Of a stretch of DNA of 64,000 bases, positions 26,922-37,110 are shown in pieces. Source of the DNA: Pseudomonas sp. 7SR1 (GTDB taxonomy: Bacteria; Pseudomonadota; Gammaproteobacteria; Pseudomonadales; Pseudomonadaceae); NCBI RefSeq assembly GCF_900156465.1, contig NZ_LT707064.1:620001-684000 (forward strand). The letters run 5' to 3'. Numbering within the stretch: position 1 is the first letter of the stretch; each line of letters opens with the position of its first letter. The notes under the pieces are model-generated. The model worked only from the letters and a program-made list of their open reading frames with translations, did no database searches and was not told the origin of the DNA. The position numbers were made by a program, and so were the translations under genes.

Positions 26922-29465
26922 ATGAACAAGGCGAGCGATGTGTTGAAGAAAACCCTGTTCCAGTTGCACTGGTTCTTTGGCATCAGTGCCGGCCTGGTCC
27001 TGGCATTCATGGGCATTACCGGTGCGGCGGTGTCGTTCCAGGATGAGATCCTGAGGGCATTGAACCCCCATGTGCTGGTGGTCCCGAAACAGCCGGCCGG
27101 CGTCCTGCCGCCGGCCGAACTGGTGGAACAGATCGAAGCCGCCTCCGGCAAGACCGTGAACATGCTCTGGGTCGAGACCGACAGCGGCAATGCCGCGCGG
27201 GTGATCTTCACCGCCCCGCCCGGGGAAAAACGCGGGGCCATGCGTTATTTCAATCCCTACAACGCCCAGTTCATGGGCGACGTGGTGGGCCAGGACTTCT
27301 TTGTCCTGGTGCTCAAGCTGCATCGCATCCTGGCCCTGGATGACGTGGGCCGGCAGATCACCGGGGCGTGCACGCTGATCCTGGTGTTCTTCTGCCTGTC
27401 CGGGCTTTATCTGCGCTGGCCGAGGCAATGGAAGAACTGGCGCGCCTGGCTGACCCTCGACTGGGCGAAGAAAGGCCGCGGCTTCAATTGGGACCTGCAC
27501 TCGGTGGCCGGCACCTGGTGCCTGGTGTTCTACCTGCTGGCCGCCCTGACCGGCCTGACCTGGTCGTACGAGTGGTACAACAAAGGCGTGACACGTCTGC
27601 TCTCCGACTCACCCAAGGACGAAAGGGTGCGCAACCGGGGGCCGGCACCGGAAGGCCCGCCGCCGGTGGCCGACTACCGGGCCATGTGGAGCAGCATCTA
27701 CAGCCTCGCAGGGCCGGACCTGTCCGCCTATAACGTGCGCATGCCACCGGTGGCCGGGCAACCGGCGACGGTGTTCTACCTGCTGAAGAATTCGCCTCAT
27801 GATCGCGCGTTGAACCAGATCATGCTCGACCCGGCCACCGGCGCCATCACCCGACACAGCCGCTACAGCGACAAGAGCCTCAAGGCACAACTGCTGACCA
27901 GCGTCTATGCCCTGCATGTCGGCAGTTATTTCGGCCTGCCCGGGCGGATCCTGGTGACGGTTGCCGCGCTGGCCATGCCACTGTTCTTCATTACCGGCTG
28001 GTTGTTGTACCTGGACCGTCGTCGCAAGAAACGCCAGGCCAGGCAGGCGCGCCAGGCGCTGTCCAGCCAGCACGGCGATGCGCCGGCCTGGCTGATCGGG
28101 TTCGCCAGCCAGAGCGGCTTCGCCGAACAACTGGCCTGGCAGACCGCCGGCCAACTCCAGGCCGCCGGGGTGCCGGTGAATGTCCGGCCGCTGGCCGGCG
28201 TCAGCGAACAGGACCTGAGCCACTCCACCCATGCCTTGTTCGTGGTCAGTACCTTTGGCGACGGTGAAGGACCGGACAGCGCCCGTGGGTTCGAGCGCAA
28301 GGTGCTGGGCCAAACCCTGAGCCTGGAACGCCTGCACTACTCGGTGCTGGGCCTTGGGGATCGACAGTACGAGAACTTCTGTGGCTTCGCCCGGCGCCTG
28401 CACGCCTGGTTGGCCGAGCACGGCGGCAAGACGTTGTTCGCCCCGGTGGAAGTCGACAGCGGCGACCCGTACGCCCTGCGTCACTGGCAGCAGCAATTGG
28501 CCGAACTGACCGGCCAGGCGCCGGCCGATACCTGGAAAGCCCCCGACTTCGAAAACTGGACGTTGAACCAGCGCACTCTGCTCAACCCCGACAGCAGCGG
28601 CTCGGGCGTGTACCTGTTGGGGCTCACCGCCCCTGGCCCGAGCAGTTGGCTGGCCGGCGACCTGGTGCAGGTGTTGCCACGCAACGACCGCTGGGCCATC
28701 GAGCAGTTCCTCGATGGCCTGGGCATCGCCGGCAATGCCAAGGTGCAGGTCGACGGCCTGCCGCACAGCCTGGAACAGGCCCTGGCCACCCGTCAGTTGC
28801 CGGCCAACCGCGCTCACCTGGTGGGACTGCATGCCCAGGCCCTGTTCGATGCATTGGCGCCCCTGGCCATACGCGAATATTCCATCGCCTCGATCCCGGC
28901 CGATGGCTCGCTGGAGCTGATCGTACGCCAGGAACGCCACGCCGATGGCAGCCTGGGCATCGGCTCCGGCTGGCTCACCGAACACGCCCCGCTGGGCAGC
29001 GCCATCACCCTGCGCGTGCGCCGCAACAGCGGTTTCCATCTGCCGCCTCAGGGCGTACCGATGATTCTGCTGGGCAATGGCACGGGCCTGGCGGGCCTGC
29101 GCAGCCTGCTCAAGGCCCGGGTCGCCGAGGGCATGCAGCGCAATTGGTTGCTGTTTGGCGAACGCAACCGCGAACACGATTTCCACTGCCGCGACGAGTT
29201 GCAGGAATGGGTGACCTCCGGCGACCTGGAGCGCCTGGACCTGGCCTTTTCCCGGGATCAGGAACAGAAAATCTACGTCCAGGACCGCCTGCTGGAATCG
29301 GCCGCGCTGCTCAAGCAATGGATGGCCGACGGCGCGGTGATCTATGTCTGCGGCAGCTTGCAGGGCATGGCGTCAGGGGTGGATCACGTGCTCAACCTGG
29401 TGCTGGGCCGCGAGGACGTGGAACGGCTGATCGAGCAGGGGCGGTATCGGCGGGACGTCTACTGA
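26922..29465 (+). CDS. piuB: PepSY-domain flavoreductase, probable siderophore-iron reductase PiuB
   Basis: An 847-residue fusion. The N-terminal half (about 1-375) is a PepSY-associated membrane protein with four predicted helices (near 15-35, 145-165, 195-215 and 345-365). Then comes a flavodoxin-like FMN domain (about 385-530, with S-T-F-G-D-G-E-G-P) and a sulfite-reductase-type FAD/NADPH domain (about 540-847, with R-E-Y-S-I-A-S-I and a G-N-G-T-G-L-A-G nucleotide loop, ending R-R-D-V-Y). It would pass electrons from NADPH via FAD and FMN to the membrane/periplasm, plausibly reducing ferric siderophore delivered by PiuA. A weak Fur-like site overlaps its upstream region. The ribosome-binding site is poor, leaving the start slightly uncertain. 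Confidence 0.9.
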   Translation: MNKASDVLKKTLFQLHWFFGISAGLVLAFMGITGAAVSFQDEILRALNPHVLVVPKQPAGVLPPAELVEQIEAASGKTVNMLWVETDSGNAARVIFTAPPGEKRGAMRYFNPYNAQFMGDVVGQDFFVLVLKLHRILALDDVGRQITGACTLILVFFCLSGLYLRWPRQWKNWRAWLTLDWAKKGRGFNWDLHSVAGTWCLVFYLLAALTGLTWSYEWYNKGVTRLLSDSPKDERVRNRGPAPEGPPPVADYRAMWSSIYSLAGPDLSAYNVRMPPVAGQPATVFYLLKNSPHDRALNQIMLDPATGAITRHSRYSDKSLKAQLLTSVYALHVGSYFGLPGRILVTVAALAMPLFFITGWLLYLDRRRKKRQARQARQALSSQHGDAPAWLIGFASQSGFAEQLAWQTAGQLQAAGVPVNVRPLAGVSEQDLSHSTHALFVVSTFGDGEGPDSARGFERKVLGQTLSLERLHYSVLGLGDRQYENFCGFARRLHAWLAEHGGKTLFAPVEVDSGDPYALRHWQQQLAELTGQAPADTWKAPDFENWTLNQRTLLNPDSSGSGVYLLGLTAPGPSSWLAGDLVQVLPRNDRWAIEQFLDGLGIAGNAKVQVDGLPHSLEQALATRQLPANRAHLVGLHAQALFDALAPLAIREYSIASIPADGSLELIVRQERHADGSLGIGSGWLTEHAPLGSAITLRVRRNSGFHLPPQGVPMILLGNGTGLAGLRSLLKARVAEGMQRNWLLFGERNREHDFHCRDELQEWVTSGDLERLDLAFSRDQEQKIYVQDRLLESAALLKQWMADGAVIYVCGSLQGMASGVDHVLNLVLGREDVERLIEQGRYRRDVY

Positions 29466-29511
29466 TCCTGGCCGCAACATCGACCCTGTGGGAGCGTTGC
29501 ATGGCTGACAT

Positions 29512-31053
29512 TCAAACCGGCTGCAACTTCTTCTCGAATACCGCCACCCCTTGCAGATCCCGCAGCACCACGCTCATCTCCCCGCTCTGCCCGTCGATGT
29601 TCACCTCACCGAAGAACTGGTAGCCGGCGAACGGCGAGGTGTTCTGCGCTGGCGGGGCCTTCTGGAACACCACCTCGGGCCCGAAGGTCTTGTCCAGGGC
29701 GTTGGGTCCGAAGCTGCCAGCATTCAAGGGCCCGGCGACAAACTCCCAGAACGGCTCGAAGTCCTGGAATGCGGCCTGCTCCGGGTGGTAATGGTGGGCG
29801 GCGCAATAATGGACATCGGCGGTCAGCCAGACGTAGTTGCGCACTTGATGCTTGCGCAAGTAGCCGAGCAGCTCGGCGATTTCCACCTCGCGCCCCTGGG
29901 CCTGGCCCGGGTCACCATTGGCAACCGCCTCCCAGCGCGGTACACCGGGGCTGACCTCCCCGTCAGGCACACCCAGGCCGATGGGCATGTCGGCGGCGAT
30001 GACTTTCCATTGGGCACGGGACTGCTTCAATTCGCGCTTGAGCCAGTTCAGCTGCTCGCGGCCAAGGAACGGTTTGGCTGCGCCCAGGTTGGCGTCGTTG
30101 GCTTCGCGGTAACTGCGCATGTCCAGCACGAAGACATCCAGCATCGGCCCATAGCCGAGCTTGCGGTAGATCCGCCCGCCGCCGTCGGCCTTCTGCAGGC
30201 GCATCGGCGCGTATTCCAGCCAGGCCTGCCGTGCACGCCCCACCAGGGTGTGGATGTCCTTGGTCTGGTAGCGCTCATCCAGCTGTTTACCGGGTGACCA
30301 GTTGTTCACCACTTCGTGGTCGTCCCATTGCCAGATCTGCGGCACCTCGGCATTGAAGCGCCGCAGGTTCTCGTCCATCAGGTTGTAACGATAGTTGCCA
30401 CGGTATTCATCCAGGGTCTCGGCGACCTTGCTCTTGGCTTCGGTGGTGAGGTTGCGCCAGATACGACCGCCTTCGGTGGTGATCTGCGCCGGGACCGGAC
30501 CGTCGGCATAGATGGTGTCGCCGCTGTGGATGAAAAAATCCGGCAGGCGCAGGCGCATGGCCTCGTAGATCCGCATGCCACCGATATCCGGGTTGATACC
30601 AAAGCCCTGGCCGACGGTATCGCCGCTCCAGACAAAGCGGATGTTGCGCTTGAATTGCGGCACGCTGCGCAAGTGACCGAGCCAGGGTTCGCTGGCAACG
30701 CCGTATTGGGCGTCTTCGAAACGCACGCGATAGAACACAGCCTGGTCGGGCGGCAATCCGCTGAGCTCCACCCGCGCCGTGAAATCGCTGCGGCTGTCCA
30801 CCACAGGCGAAACGACCTGCCGGGGGTTGTGGAACCGGCTGCGGGTATCCCATTGCACCACCATCCGTGCCGGACGATCGCAACGGCTCCAGATCATCGC
30901 CCGGTCACCGCGCAAGTCGCCGGACTGCACGCCGTCGGTGATCAGCGGACGATCCTTCACCGAAGCGATCACTGCCGGTGCCAGCCCCGGCAATAACAAC
31001 CCCGCCCCCACGGCTTGAATCACACGACGACGGCCCCGGTCGAATTCGCTCAT
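29512..31053 (-). CDS. phoD: Alkaline phosphatase D (PhoD), Tat-exported
   Basis: A 513-residue metallophosphoesterase releasing phosphate from phosphodiesters and monoesters outside the cytoplasm. The N-terminus has a twin-arginine signal (R-G-R-R-R-V-I-Q) and a hydrophobic stretch to about residue 30, indicating export in folded, metallated form. Catalytic segments include W-S-G-D-T (~140), H-S-G-D-T-I-Y-A-D-G (~175), Q-W-D-D-H-E-V-V-N-N (~240) and T-A-D-V-H-Y-C (~400). The start follows AGGGAGA. It stands alone and converges on piuB. I saw no clear Pho box. Confidence 0.93.
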   Translation of the reverse strand: MSEFDRGRRRVIQAVGAGLLLPGLAPAVIASVKDRPLITDGVQSGDLRGDRAMIWSRCDRPARMVVQWDTRSRFHNPRQVVSPVVDSRSDFTARVELSGLPPDQAVFYRVRFEDAQYGVASEPWLGHLRSVPQFKRNIRFVWSGDTVGQGFGINPDIGGMRIYEAMRLRLPDFFIHSGDTIYADGPVPAQITTEGGRIWRNLTTEAKSKVAETLDEYRGNYRYNLMDENLRRFNAEVPQIWQWDDHEVVNNWSPGKQLDERYQTKDIHTLVGRARQAWLEYAPMRLQKADGGGRIYRKLGYGPMLDVFVLDMRSYREANDANLGAAKPFLGREQLNWLKRELKQSRAQWKVIAADMPIGLGVPDGEVSPGVPRWEAVANGDPGQAQGREVEIAELLGYLRKHQVRNYVWLTADVHYCAAHHYHPEQAAFQDFEPFWEFVAGPLNAGSFGPNALDKTFGPEVVFQKAPPAQNTSPFAGYQFFGEVNIDGQSGEMSVVLRDLQGVAVFEKKLQPV

Positions 31054-31137
31054 GGTGTTCTCCCTTGAAATGGGAAAACTAAAGCATGGGTGTGTGAAGT
31101 GGGTGTGACAGGGAATTCATGCCCGCCCCAAAAGCAA

Positions 31138-31227
31138 TGTGGGAGCTAGCGTGCTCGCGATGGCGGAGTGTCAGGCAACCCAGTTGTCCACCGATACACC
31201 GCTATCGCGAGCAAGCTCGCTCCCACA
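31138..31227. repeat. REPIN: two inverted REP copies
   Basis: TGTGGGAGCTAGCGTGCTCGCGA (31138-31160) faces its near-complement TCGCGAGCAAGCTCGCTCCCACA (31205-31227). The 44-base spacer has an inner GGCGGAGTGTC / ACACCG match. This is the classic Pseudomonas REP doublet, placed between phoD and fruA. Confidence 0.88.
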
Positions 31228-31255
31228 GGGGAATTTCATTGTTTCAAAGAAGCGA

Positions 31256-32998
31256 TCAGGCCTTGGCCGGCTCCAACGTCATTTCCACCCCCTCAGGCCG
31301 CTTGAGCAACGCATACACCACCGCCGTCAGCAAGCTACCCGCCACGATCGCCAGCAGGTACAGCAGCGCATGATTGATGGCATTGGGGATCAGCATCACG
31401 AACAGACCGCCGTGGGGTGCCATGAGTTTGCAGCCGAAGTACATCGACAACGCACCGGTCAGCGCACCACCGGCAATGCTGGCCGGAATCACCCGCAACG
31501 GGTCCTTGGCGGCGAATGGAATGGCGCCTTCGGAGATGAAGCACAGCCCCAGCACCAGGGCCGCCTTGCCGGCCTCGCGTTCGGTCCGGGCGAACTTGCG
31601 CCGGGCGATGAAGGTGGCGATACCCAGGCCAATCGGCGGCACCATGCCGGCGGCCATGGTCGCGGCCATCGGTGCGTAACTCTGGGAAGCCAGCAGGCCC
31701 ACCGAAAACGCGTAGGCGGCCTTGTTGATGGGCCCACCCAGGTCGATGCACATCATCGCGCCCAGCAGCACGCCCAGCAAAATGGCATTGGCGGTGCCCA
31801 TGCTATCGAGGAAATGGGTCAGGGCATCCAGCATGCCCGCCACTGGCTTGCCCACCACGTAGATCATCACCAGGCCAGTGAACAGGCTCGCCAGCAGCGG
31901 GATGATCAGGATCGGCTTGAGCGCTTCCAGGCTCTGGGGCAGTCGGGCGTAGCGATTGATCGCCTTGGCCGCATAACCGGCCAGGAAACCGGCGATGATG
32001 CCGCCGATGAAGCCGGCCCCCAGGGTGCTTGCCAGCATTCCCCCGATCATTCCCGGCGCCAGGCCCGGACGGTCGGCGATGGAATAGGCGATGTAGCCGG
32101 CCAGCAGCGGCACCATCAGCTTGAACGCCGTGTCGCCGCCAATCTGCATCAGCGCGGCCGCCAGGGTGCCAGGCTCCTTGAAGGCCTCGATGCCGAACAC
32201 GAACGACAAGGCGATCATCAAACCACCGGCCACCACCATCGGCAGCATGAACGATACGCCGGTCAGCAGGTGCTTGTAGGCGCCGGTCTTTTCCGACTTG
32301 GCCGGGGCGCTGGCGCCGCTCGAGGCGCTTTCCTGGCGACCTTCGACCAGCGCTTTGTTCAGCGTCGCTTCGGCCTGTTTCAAGGCCACGCCAGTGCTGC
32401 AACGATAGATCTTCTTGCCAGCAAACCGCTCGGTGGCGACTTCAATGTCGGTCGCCAGCAGCACCACGTCCGCTTCGGCGATGGCCTCGGCGCTCAACGG
32501 ATTGCGCGCACCGACCGAGCCCTGGGTTTCCACCTGCAGGTCGTAGCCCAGTTTCGTCGCCGCCTGCTGCAAGGCTTCGGCGGCCATGAAGGTATGGGCA
32601 ACGCCCGTTGGGCATGCGGTGATGGCAACCAGGCGCGGGGCACGCTCGGCCGACGCCGCCGGTTCTTGTGCGAACGCGTCGGCCTCGCCCAGAACCTCAG
32701 CTTCTACGGCGCCACGACGCAGCACCGCATCAACGTCCTGCAGGGCCTGGGCCGGTGTGCTGCGAAATACCCGCTTGCCGACGAATCGCGACAGATCCAC
32801 CGGGCCGCTGGCAACCAGCAAGATCCATTCGGCGGCTTCAAGGGTCGCCGTCGACAACTGGCGTTCCGGATGGGTCGCGTCATGCACCTCGACGCTGGTG
32901 CTCCATCCCTGGCGCTGGGCCGCCGCGTCCAGCAGGCGGGCGCACAACACACTGGTGACCATGCCGTTCGGGCAGGCCGTCACAATGGCTAGTTTCAT
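31256..32998 (-). CDS. fruA: PTS fructose transporter, EIIBC component FruA
   Basis: A 580-residue protein that imports fructose and phosphorylates it to fructose-1-phosphate. Two EIIB-like domains lie at the N-terminus: the first (A-C-P-N-G, Cys9) is degenerate, the second (A-C-P-T-G-V-A-H-T, Cys129) carries the phosphorylated cysteine. The EIIC membrane domain (about 240-570) has G-V-S-F-M-L-P-M-V-V-A-G-G and about eight to ten helices. It is the last gene of the fruB-fruK-fruA operon, 14 bases after fruK. Confidence 0.97.
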   Translation of the reverse strand: MKLAIVTACPNGMVTSVLCARLLDAAAQRQGWSTSVEVHDATHPERQLSTATLEAAEWILLVASGPVDLSRFVGKRVFRSTPAQALQDVDAVLRRGAVEAEVLGEADAFAQEPAASAERAPRLVAITACPTGVAHTFMAAEALQQAATKLGYDLQVETQGSVGARNPLSAEAIAEADVVLLATDIEVATERFAGKKIYRCSTGVALKQAEATLNKALVEGRQESASSGASAPAKSEKTGAYKHLLTGVSFMLPMVVAGGLMIALSFVFGIEAFKEPGTLAAALMQIGGDTAFKLMVPLLAGYIAYSIADRPGLAPGMIGGMLASTLGAGFIGGIIAGFLAGYAAKAINRYARLPQSLEALKPILIIPLLASLFTGLVMIYVVGKPVAGMLDALTHFLDSMGTANAILLGVLLGAMMCIDLGGPINKAAYAFSVGLLASQSYAPMAATMAAGMVPPIGLGIATFIARRKFARTEREAGKAALVLGLCFISEGAIPFAAKDPLRVIPASIAGGALTGALSMYFGCKLMAPHGGLFVMLIPNAINHALLYLLAIVAGSLLTAVVYALLKRPEGVEMTLEPAKA

Positions 32999-33012
32999 AC
33001 TTGCGAACCCTC

Positions 33013-33954
33013 TTATTGTTCTGTCAGGGGGCGCACGCGCACGCCCTGTTCAAGCGACGCCAGCAACGCGGTGTCACGGATGCCGAAACCGATCTGCGTC
33101 ACGGCCATGGCGGCGATGGCCGTGGCGGTGCGCAGGGTCTGCTCGGGGGTGTGCGCGCCCAGCAGGCCGTGGAGCATGCCCGCCAACAGCGAGTCCCCGG
33201 CGCCCACGGTGCTGGCGACGGTGACCCGGGGCGGCGAGGCATGCAGCGCCGATCCGGCACTGAACCAGTTCACCCCGTCGGCGCCATGGGAAATCACCAC
33301 CTGCTCGACGCCCTGTGCGTGCAGGCGCTGCGCAGCCTCGACCTGGGCCGATTCGCTCACTACATCACACCCCAGCGCATCGGCCAGTTCCTCGGTGTTC
33401 GGCTTGATCAGCCAGGGTCCGGCCGCCAGTGCGACGCGCAAGGCTTCGCCGCTGGTGTCCAGGGCCACTTTCAGGCCGAGTGTCTTCAAGCGCGTGATCA
33501 GGGCTTGCAACCATTGCGGGCTGACCCCACGGGGCAAGCTGCCCGCCACCACCACGGCATCGTGACCGGGGGCGATCCGTTCCAGCCGCTCGAGCAATGC
33601 CTGTTGCGCGGCGTCATCGACCTTCGGGCCCGGACCGTTGAGGTCCGTGATGCGCCCATCCTGCTCGGCCAGCTTGATGTTGCTGCGGGTTTCACCGGGC
33701 ACCCGGATAAAGGCATCGGTAAAGCCGCGCTGGGCGAACAGCGTCTCGAACGCCTGGGCGTTGTCTTCGCCGAGAAAACCGCTGACGGTCAGCGTATGCC
33801 CCAGGTCGGCCAGGACCTGGGCCACGTTCACGCCTTTACCGGCGGCGTGGCTGTGCATGGCATCGCTGCGGTTGACCTGCCCCGGCTCCAGACGCGCCAG
33901 TTCCACTGTGAGGTCGAGCGCCGGATTGAGGGTCAGGGTAAGAATCTTCGCCAT
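33013..33954 (-). CDS. fruK: 1-phosphofructokinase FruK
   Basis: A 313-residue PfkB-family kinase converting fructose-1-phosphate to fructose-1,6-bisphosphate. The N-terminal T-L-N-P-A-L-D motif and the C-terminal G-A-G-D-S-L motif (catalytic Asp254) are intact, as is G-G/G-K-G-V-N (residues 39-43) for substrate binding. Its ATG overlaps the fruB stop by one base (TAATG), so translation is coupled. The substrate of this enzyme is also the effector of FruR. Confidence 0.97.
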   Translation of the reverse strand: MAKILTLTLNPALDLTVELARLEPGQVNRSDAMHSHAAGKGVNVAQVLADLGHTLTVSGFLGEDNAQAFETLFAQRGFTDAFIRVPGETRSNIKLAEQDGRITDLNGPGPKVDDAAQQALLERLERIAPGHDAVVVAGSLPRGVSPQWLQALITRLKTLGLKVALDTSGEALRVALAAGPWLIKPNTEELADALGCDVVSESAQVEAAQRLHAQGVEQVVISHGADGVNWFSAGSALHASPPRVTVASTVGAGDSLLAGMLHGLLGAHTPEQTLRTATAIAAMAVTQIGFGIRDTALLASLEQGVRVRPLTEQ

Positions 33955-36818
33955 TACAGCGCCTCCACTAATGTGCGCACGTCATTGGCGCTGCCCACGG
34001 CCAGCGCCTCCTGGGCGAGGGCTTTGGCCTGTTCGAGGGTCAATTCGCGTACCCGTGCCTTGACCTCGGCGATGCTACGGGCTGAAACACTCAGTTCGTC
34101 CACACCCAGGCCTACCAGCACCGGCACCGCCAGCGGGTCGGCCGCCAGCTCACCGCACACACCGACCCACTTGCCGTGGGCATGCGCGGCGCGCACGGTG
34201 ATGTCGATCAGTTGCAGCACCGCCGGGTGCAGGCCATCGGCCTGGGCCGAGAGGCTCGGGTGGCCACGGTCGATGGCCAGGGTGTACTGGGTCAGGTCGT
34301 TGGTGCCGACGCTGAAGAAATCCACTTCCTTGGCGAGTACCGGGGCCAGCAGCGCAGCGGACGGCACTTCGATCATGATCCCCAGCTGCAGGTCCGCCAC
34401 AGGGATTTCCCGGCGCAGGCGCTCGGTCATGTCCCGGGCCTGGCGCCACTCTTCGACGCTGCCCACCATGGGAAACATGATCCGTAGCGGACGGTTGTCC
34501 GCCGAACGCAGCAAGGCCCGCAATTGCGCCTCCATGATCTGCGGACGCTGCAGGGTCAGACGAATGCCCCGCACGCCGAGGAAAGGGTTTTCCTCTTTGG
34601 CTATCGGCCAGTACGGCAGCGGCTTGTCGCCCCCCACATCGAGGGTGCGCACCACCAGTGGTCGACCGGCCAGGCCGTCGAGCACCTTGCGGTATTCGGC
34701 TTCCTGGATGGCCTCGTCCGGCGCCTGGGTGTGGGCCATGAAAATCAGCTCGGTGCGCAACAGGCCGATGCCCTCGGCGCCCTGCTCCACAGCGCTGGCG
34801 ACCCCGGCGCTTTCGCCGATGTTGGCGAACACTTCCACCGCGTGGCCATCACGGGTCAATGCCGGTTGGTGACGCTGTTGGGCGGCGACCTTGAGGCGCT
34901 GTTCGCGGGTGTCGCGCTCCTCGACAGCGCGTTGCAAAGTGGCGGCGTCCGGATCGACATGCAGGCGGCCGCGCTGCCCGTCCAGCAACAATGGCGTGCC
35001 CGGCGCCAGCAGCAACACCGCGGCGCCGGCCCCCACCAGCGCCGGGATGCCCAGGGCACGGGCGACGATAGCGCTATGGGCAGTGGCGCCGCCCCGGGCG
35101 GTGAGGATCCCGGCCACGCGGCTCGGATCCAGACGAGCCACATCGGACGGCCCCACTTCGTCCATCACCAGGATGTACGGCTGCTCGGGTTCGTTCGGGG
35201 TTTCGACGCCACACAGTTGCGCCAGCACCCGACGGCCAACGTCCCGCAGGTCGGCGGCCCGCTCGGCCAGCAAGGCATCCTGCAAGGCCTCCTGCTCTTT
35301 GGCGGCGGCTTCGATCACGCCCATCCACGCCGCCTGCGCACTCTCGCCCAGCTTCAAGCGGGTGTCGACTTCGTCGGTCAGCTCCGGGTCGTCGAGCATT
35401 TCCTGGTGGGTGATGAAGATCTCGCGAACAGCCTTGGCCTTGGCGCGTTCGATCAGGCCCTGGATGTCGCGCCGCACCTGGCTCAAGGCGTTCTGCAGGC
35501 GCTCGCGCTCGATGGCCGCCGATTCACCGCGCAGCGGATAGTCGATGGCCTGCAGTACCTGGATATGGGCCGGGCCGATGGCGATGCCCGGGGCGGCGGC
35601 GACGGCCTGGATCAGGCTGCCGGATTCAGGCGCCAGCATGACGGTCGCGACCTCGGCCATCACGGTTTCCCGTGGCGCACTCGGTGGCGGCAACGGTTCG
35701 ACCTCTTCGCCCAGGCCTTCTTCAATGGCCGCCAGCAGTGCCGGCAACGCATCGTTGGCAATGCTCGGTTCGGCAATGAACTCCAGGACCTGGCCGCGCC
35801 GGGCGCCCAGGCTCAGCAGCTTGCTCAGGCTCTTGGCCGACACGGCGCTGTCCTGGCCATCGACGATCCGCACGCGAATCTCGCCTTCGAAGCTCTTGGC
35901 CAGTTGCGCGAGGATCTTGGCCGGACGCGCATGCAAGCCATGGGCATTGGCCAGGCCGATGCGGGCGCTGGGCCAGTCGGCGGGCAACTCGCCGCCCAGC
36001 ACTTCCAGTACCTTGCGACTGCTGGTGGCCCGCCCCAGTTCGTGGCCGCGCCCTTCGATCAACAACGCACACAGGCGTTCGAGCAGCGCCTGGTGCGCCT
36101 CGCCGAGACTGGCCAGGCAGAACAACCCGCTCAGGGGCTGGCCGAGATAACGGATGGGTTTGTCCGGCGTCACGAACGCCAGGCCCGGACGCTTGACCGT
36201 CTGTTCGCTGTGCAACCACCACAGGCCATCGCCCAGGGGCAGCGCATCGACTTGCTGCAAGACCCCGGCAAACCCATTGCTGACGCAATCGGCCTGGCGC
36301 AGCAGGCGGGCGCCACGCCAGACCAGTTCTTCGAAATCATCGGCCGACACACCCAGGCCGATCATCTGTGCGTCCAGGGCCAGTTCCTGTGGCGCCCCTT
36401 GCAGCAGCTTCAACAGCGCCTCGGCAGAACTGGCACGGCGCAGGGCCTGGCCCAGGTCGGTCTCGCCCAGGGCCCGGGTCAGCAATTGCAGCAAACGCAG
36501 GTGTTCGTCGGATTTGGCCGCGATGCCGATCGCCAGGTAGACGATCTGTCCATCGCCCCAATCCACCCCGTCGGGGAACTGCAGCAAGCGCACGCCCGTG
36601 GAGTGAACCAGGTCGCGGGTCTGCGGCGTACCGTGGGGAATGGCGATACCTTGGCCAAGAAAGGTCGAGCCCTGTGCTTCGCGGGCCTGCAAGCCGGCGA
36701 GATAACCTTCGGCCACCAGGCCATCGGCAACCAGTTTGTCAGCGAGCAATTGCAGCGCGGCGGCTTTATCCACAGCCGTCTGGGCCATGGATATCTGCTC
36801 TGGATTGAGCTCGAGCAT
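33954..36818 (-). CDS. fruB: Multiphosphoryl PTS protein FruB (EIIA-HPr-EI fusion)
   Basis: A 954-residue cytoplasmic fusion carrying phosphate from PEP to FruA. Domain order: EIIA-Fru (about 1-150, His62 in I-P-H-G-T), a linker, HPr (about 284-370, His296 in G-L-H-A-R-P), then a full Enzyme I (about 405-950, active His581 in G-G-A-T-A-H-S, with the PEP-binding F-S-V-G-T-N-D-L-T-Q segment near 850). Because it contains its own EI and HPr, the system needs no separate ptsHI. It is the first gene of fruBKA, downstream of an exact FruR operator. Confidence 0.97.
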   Translation of the reverse strand: MLELNPEQISMAQTAVDKAAALQLLADKLVADGLVAEGYLAGLQAREAQGSTFLGQGIAIPHGTPQTRDLVHSTGVRLLQFPDGVDWGDGQIVYLAIGIAAKSDEHLRLLQLLTRALGETDLGQALRRASSAEALLKLLQGAPQELALDAQMIGLGVSADDFEELVWRGARLLRQADCVSNGFAGVLQQVDALPLGDGLWWLHSEQTVKRPGLAFVTPDKPIRYLGQPLSGLFCLASLGEAHQALLERLCALLIEGRGHELGRATSSRKVLEVLGGELPADWPSARIGLANAHGLHARPAKILAQLAKSFEGEIRVRIVDGQDSAVSAKSLSKLLSLGARRGQVLEFIAEPSIANDALPALLAAIEEGLGEEVEPLPPPSAPRETVMAEVATVMLAPESGSLIQAVAAAPGIAIGPAHIQVLQAIDYPLRGESAAIERERLQNALSQVRRDIQGLIERAKAKAVREIFITHQEMLDDPELTDEVDTRLKLGESAQAAWMGVIEAAAKEQEALQDALLAERAADLRDVGRRVLAQLCGVETPNEPEQPYILVMDEVGPSDVARLDPSRVAGILTARGGATAHSAIVARALGIPALVGAGAAVLLLAPGTPLLLDGQRGRLHVDPDAATLQRAVEERDTREQRLKVAAQQRHQPALTRDGHAVEVFANIGESAGVASAVEQGAEGIGLLRTELIFMAHTQAPDEAIQEAEYRKVLDGLAGRPLVVRTLDVGGDKPLPYWPIAKEENPFLGVRGIRLTLQRPQIMEAQLRALLRSADNRPLRIMFPMVGSVEEWRQARDMTERLRREIPVADLQLGIMIEVPSAALLAPVLAKEVDFFSVGTNDLTQYTLAIDRGHPSLSAQADGLHPAVLQLIDITVRAAHAHGKWVGVCGELAADPLAVPVLVGLGVDELSVSARSIAEVKARVRELTLEQAKALAQEALAVGSANDVRTLVEAL

Positions 36819-36964
36819 GCTTTCTCCTTTTTGGCGTCCGGTGGTCGCCAGGTATTGTTTTGAATGAATCAGCTTAGGCTTTGTACCCTAACGCGACAGG
36901 ACAGCATTTGGCGGGATCGCGGCAGAGTCGCCAAAATTTCTGTCAGCCTTGAAAATACGCTTGC

Positions 36965-36976
36965 TGAAACGTTTAA
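36965..36976. promoter_or_regulatory. FruR/Cra operator in the fruB-fruR intergenic region
   Basis: TGAAACGTTTAA (reverse complement TTAAACGTTTCA) is identical, from memory, to the operator reported for P. putida Cra/FruR upstream of fruB. It lies 147 bases before the fruB start and 135 bases before the fruR start, so it could control fruBKA and fruR autoregulation. Fructose-1-phosphate is the expected inducer. Confidence 0.85.
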
Positions 36977-37110
36977 TCTAGAAAGATTGGCACGTTACTC
37001 GATAATCTTTCATCCTTGAAGTGCAACTTGTCGAAAGCGTCCGTCACCCACAATCGGGTAGGATGGCTGCTCATTGTCGGGGCAACCTCGAAAAAACAAG
37101 GAAAACCGGG

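Noticed and set aside
31119..31235. Small ORFs across the REPIN upstream of fruA
   Set aside because: They are created by the repeat sequence and have no start signals.
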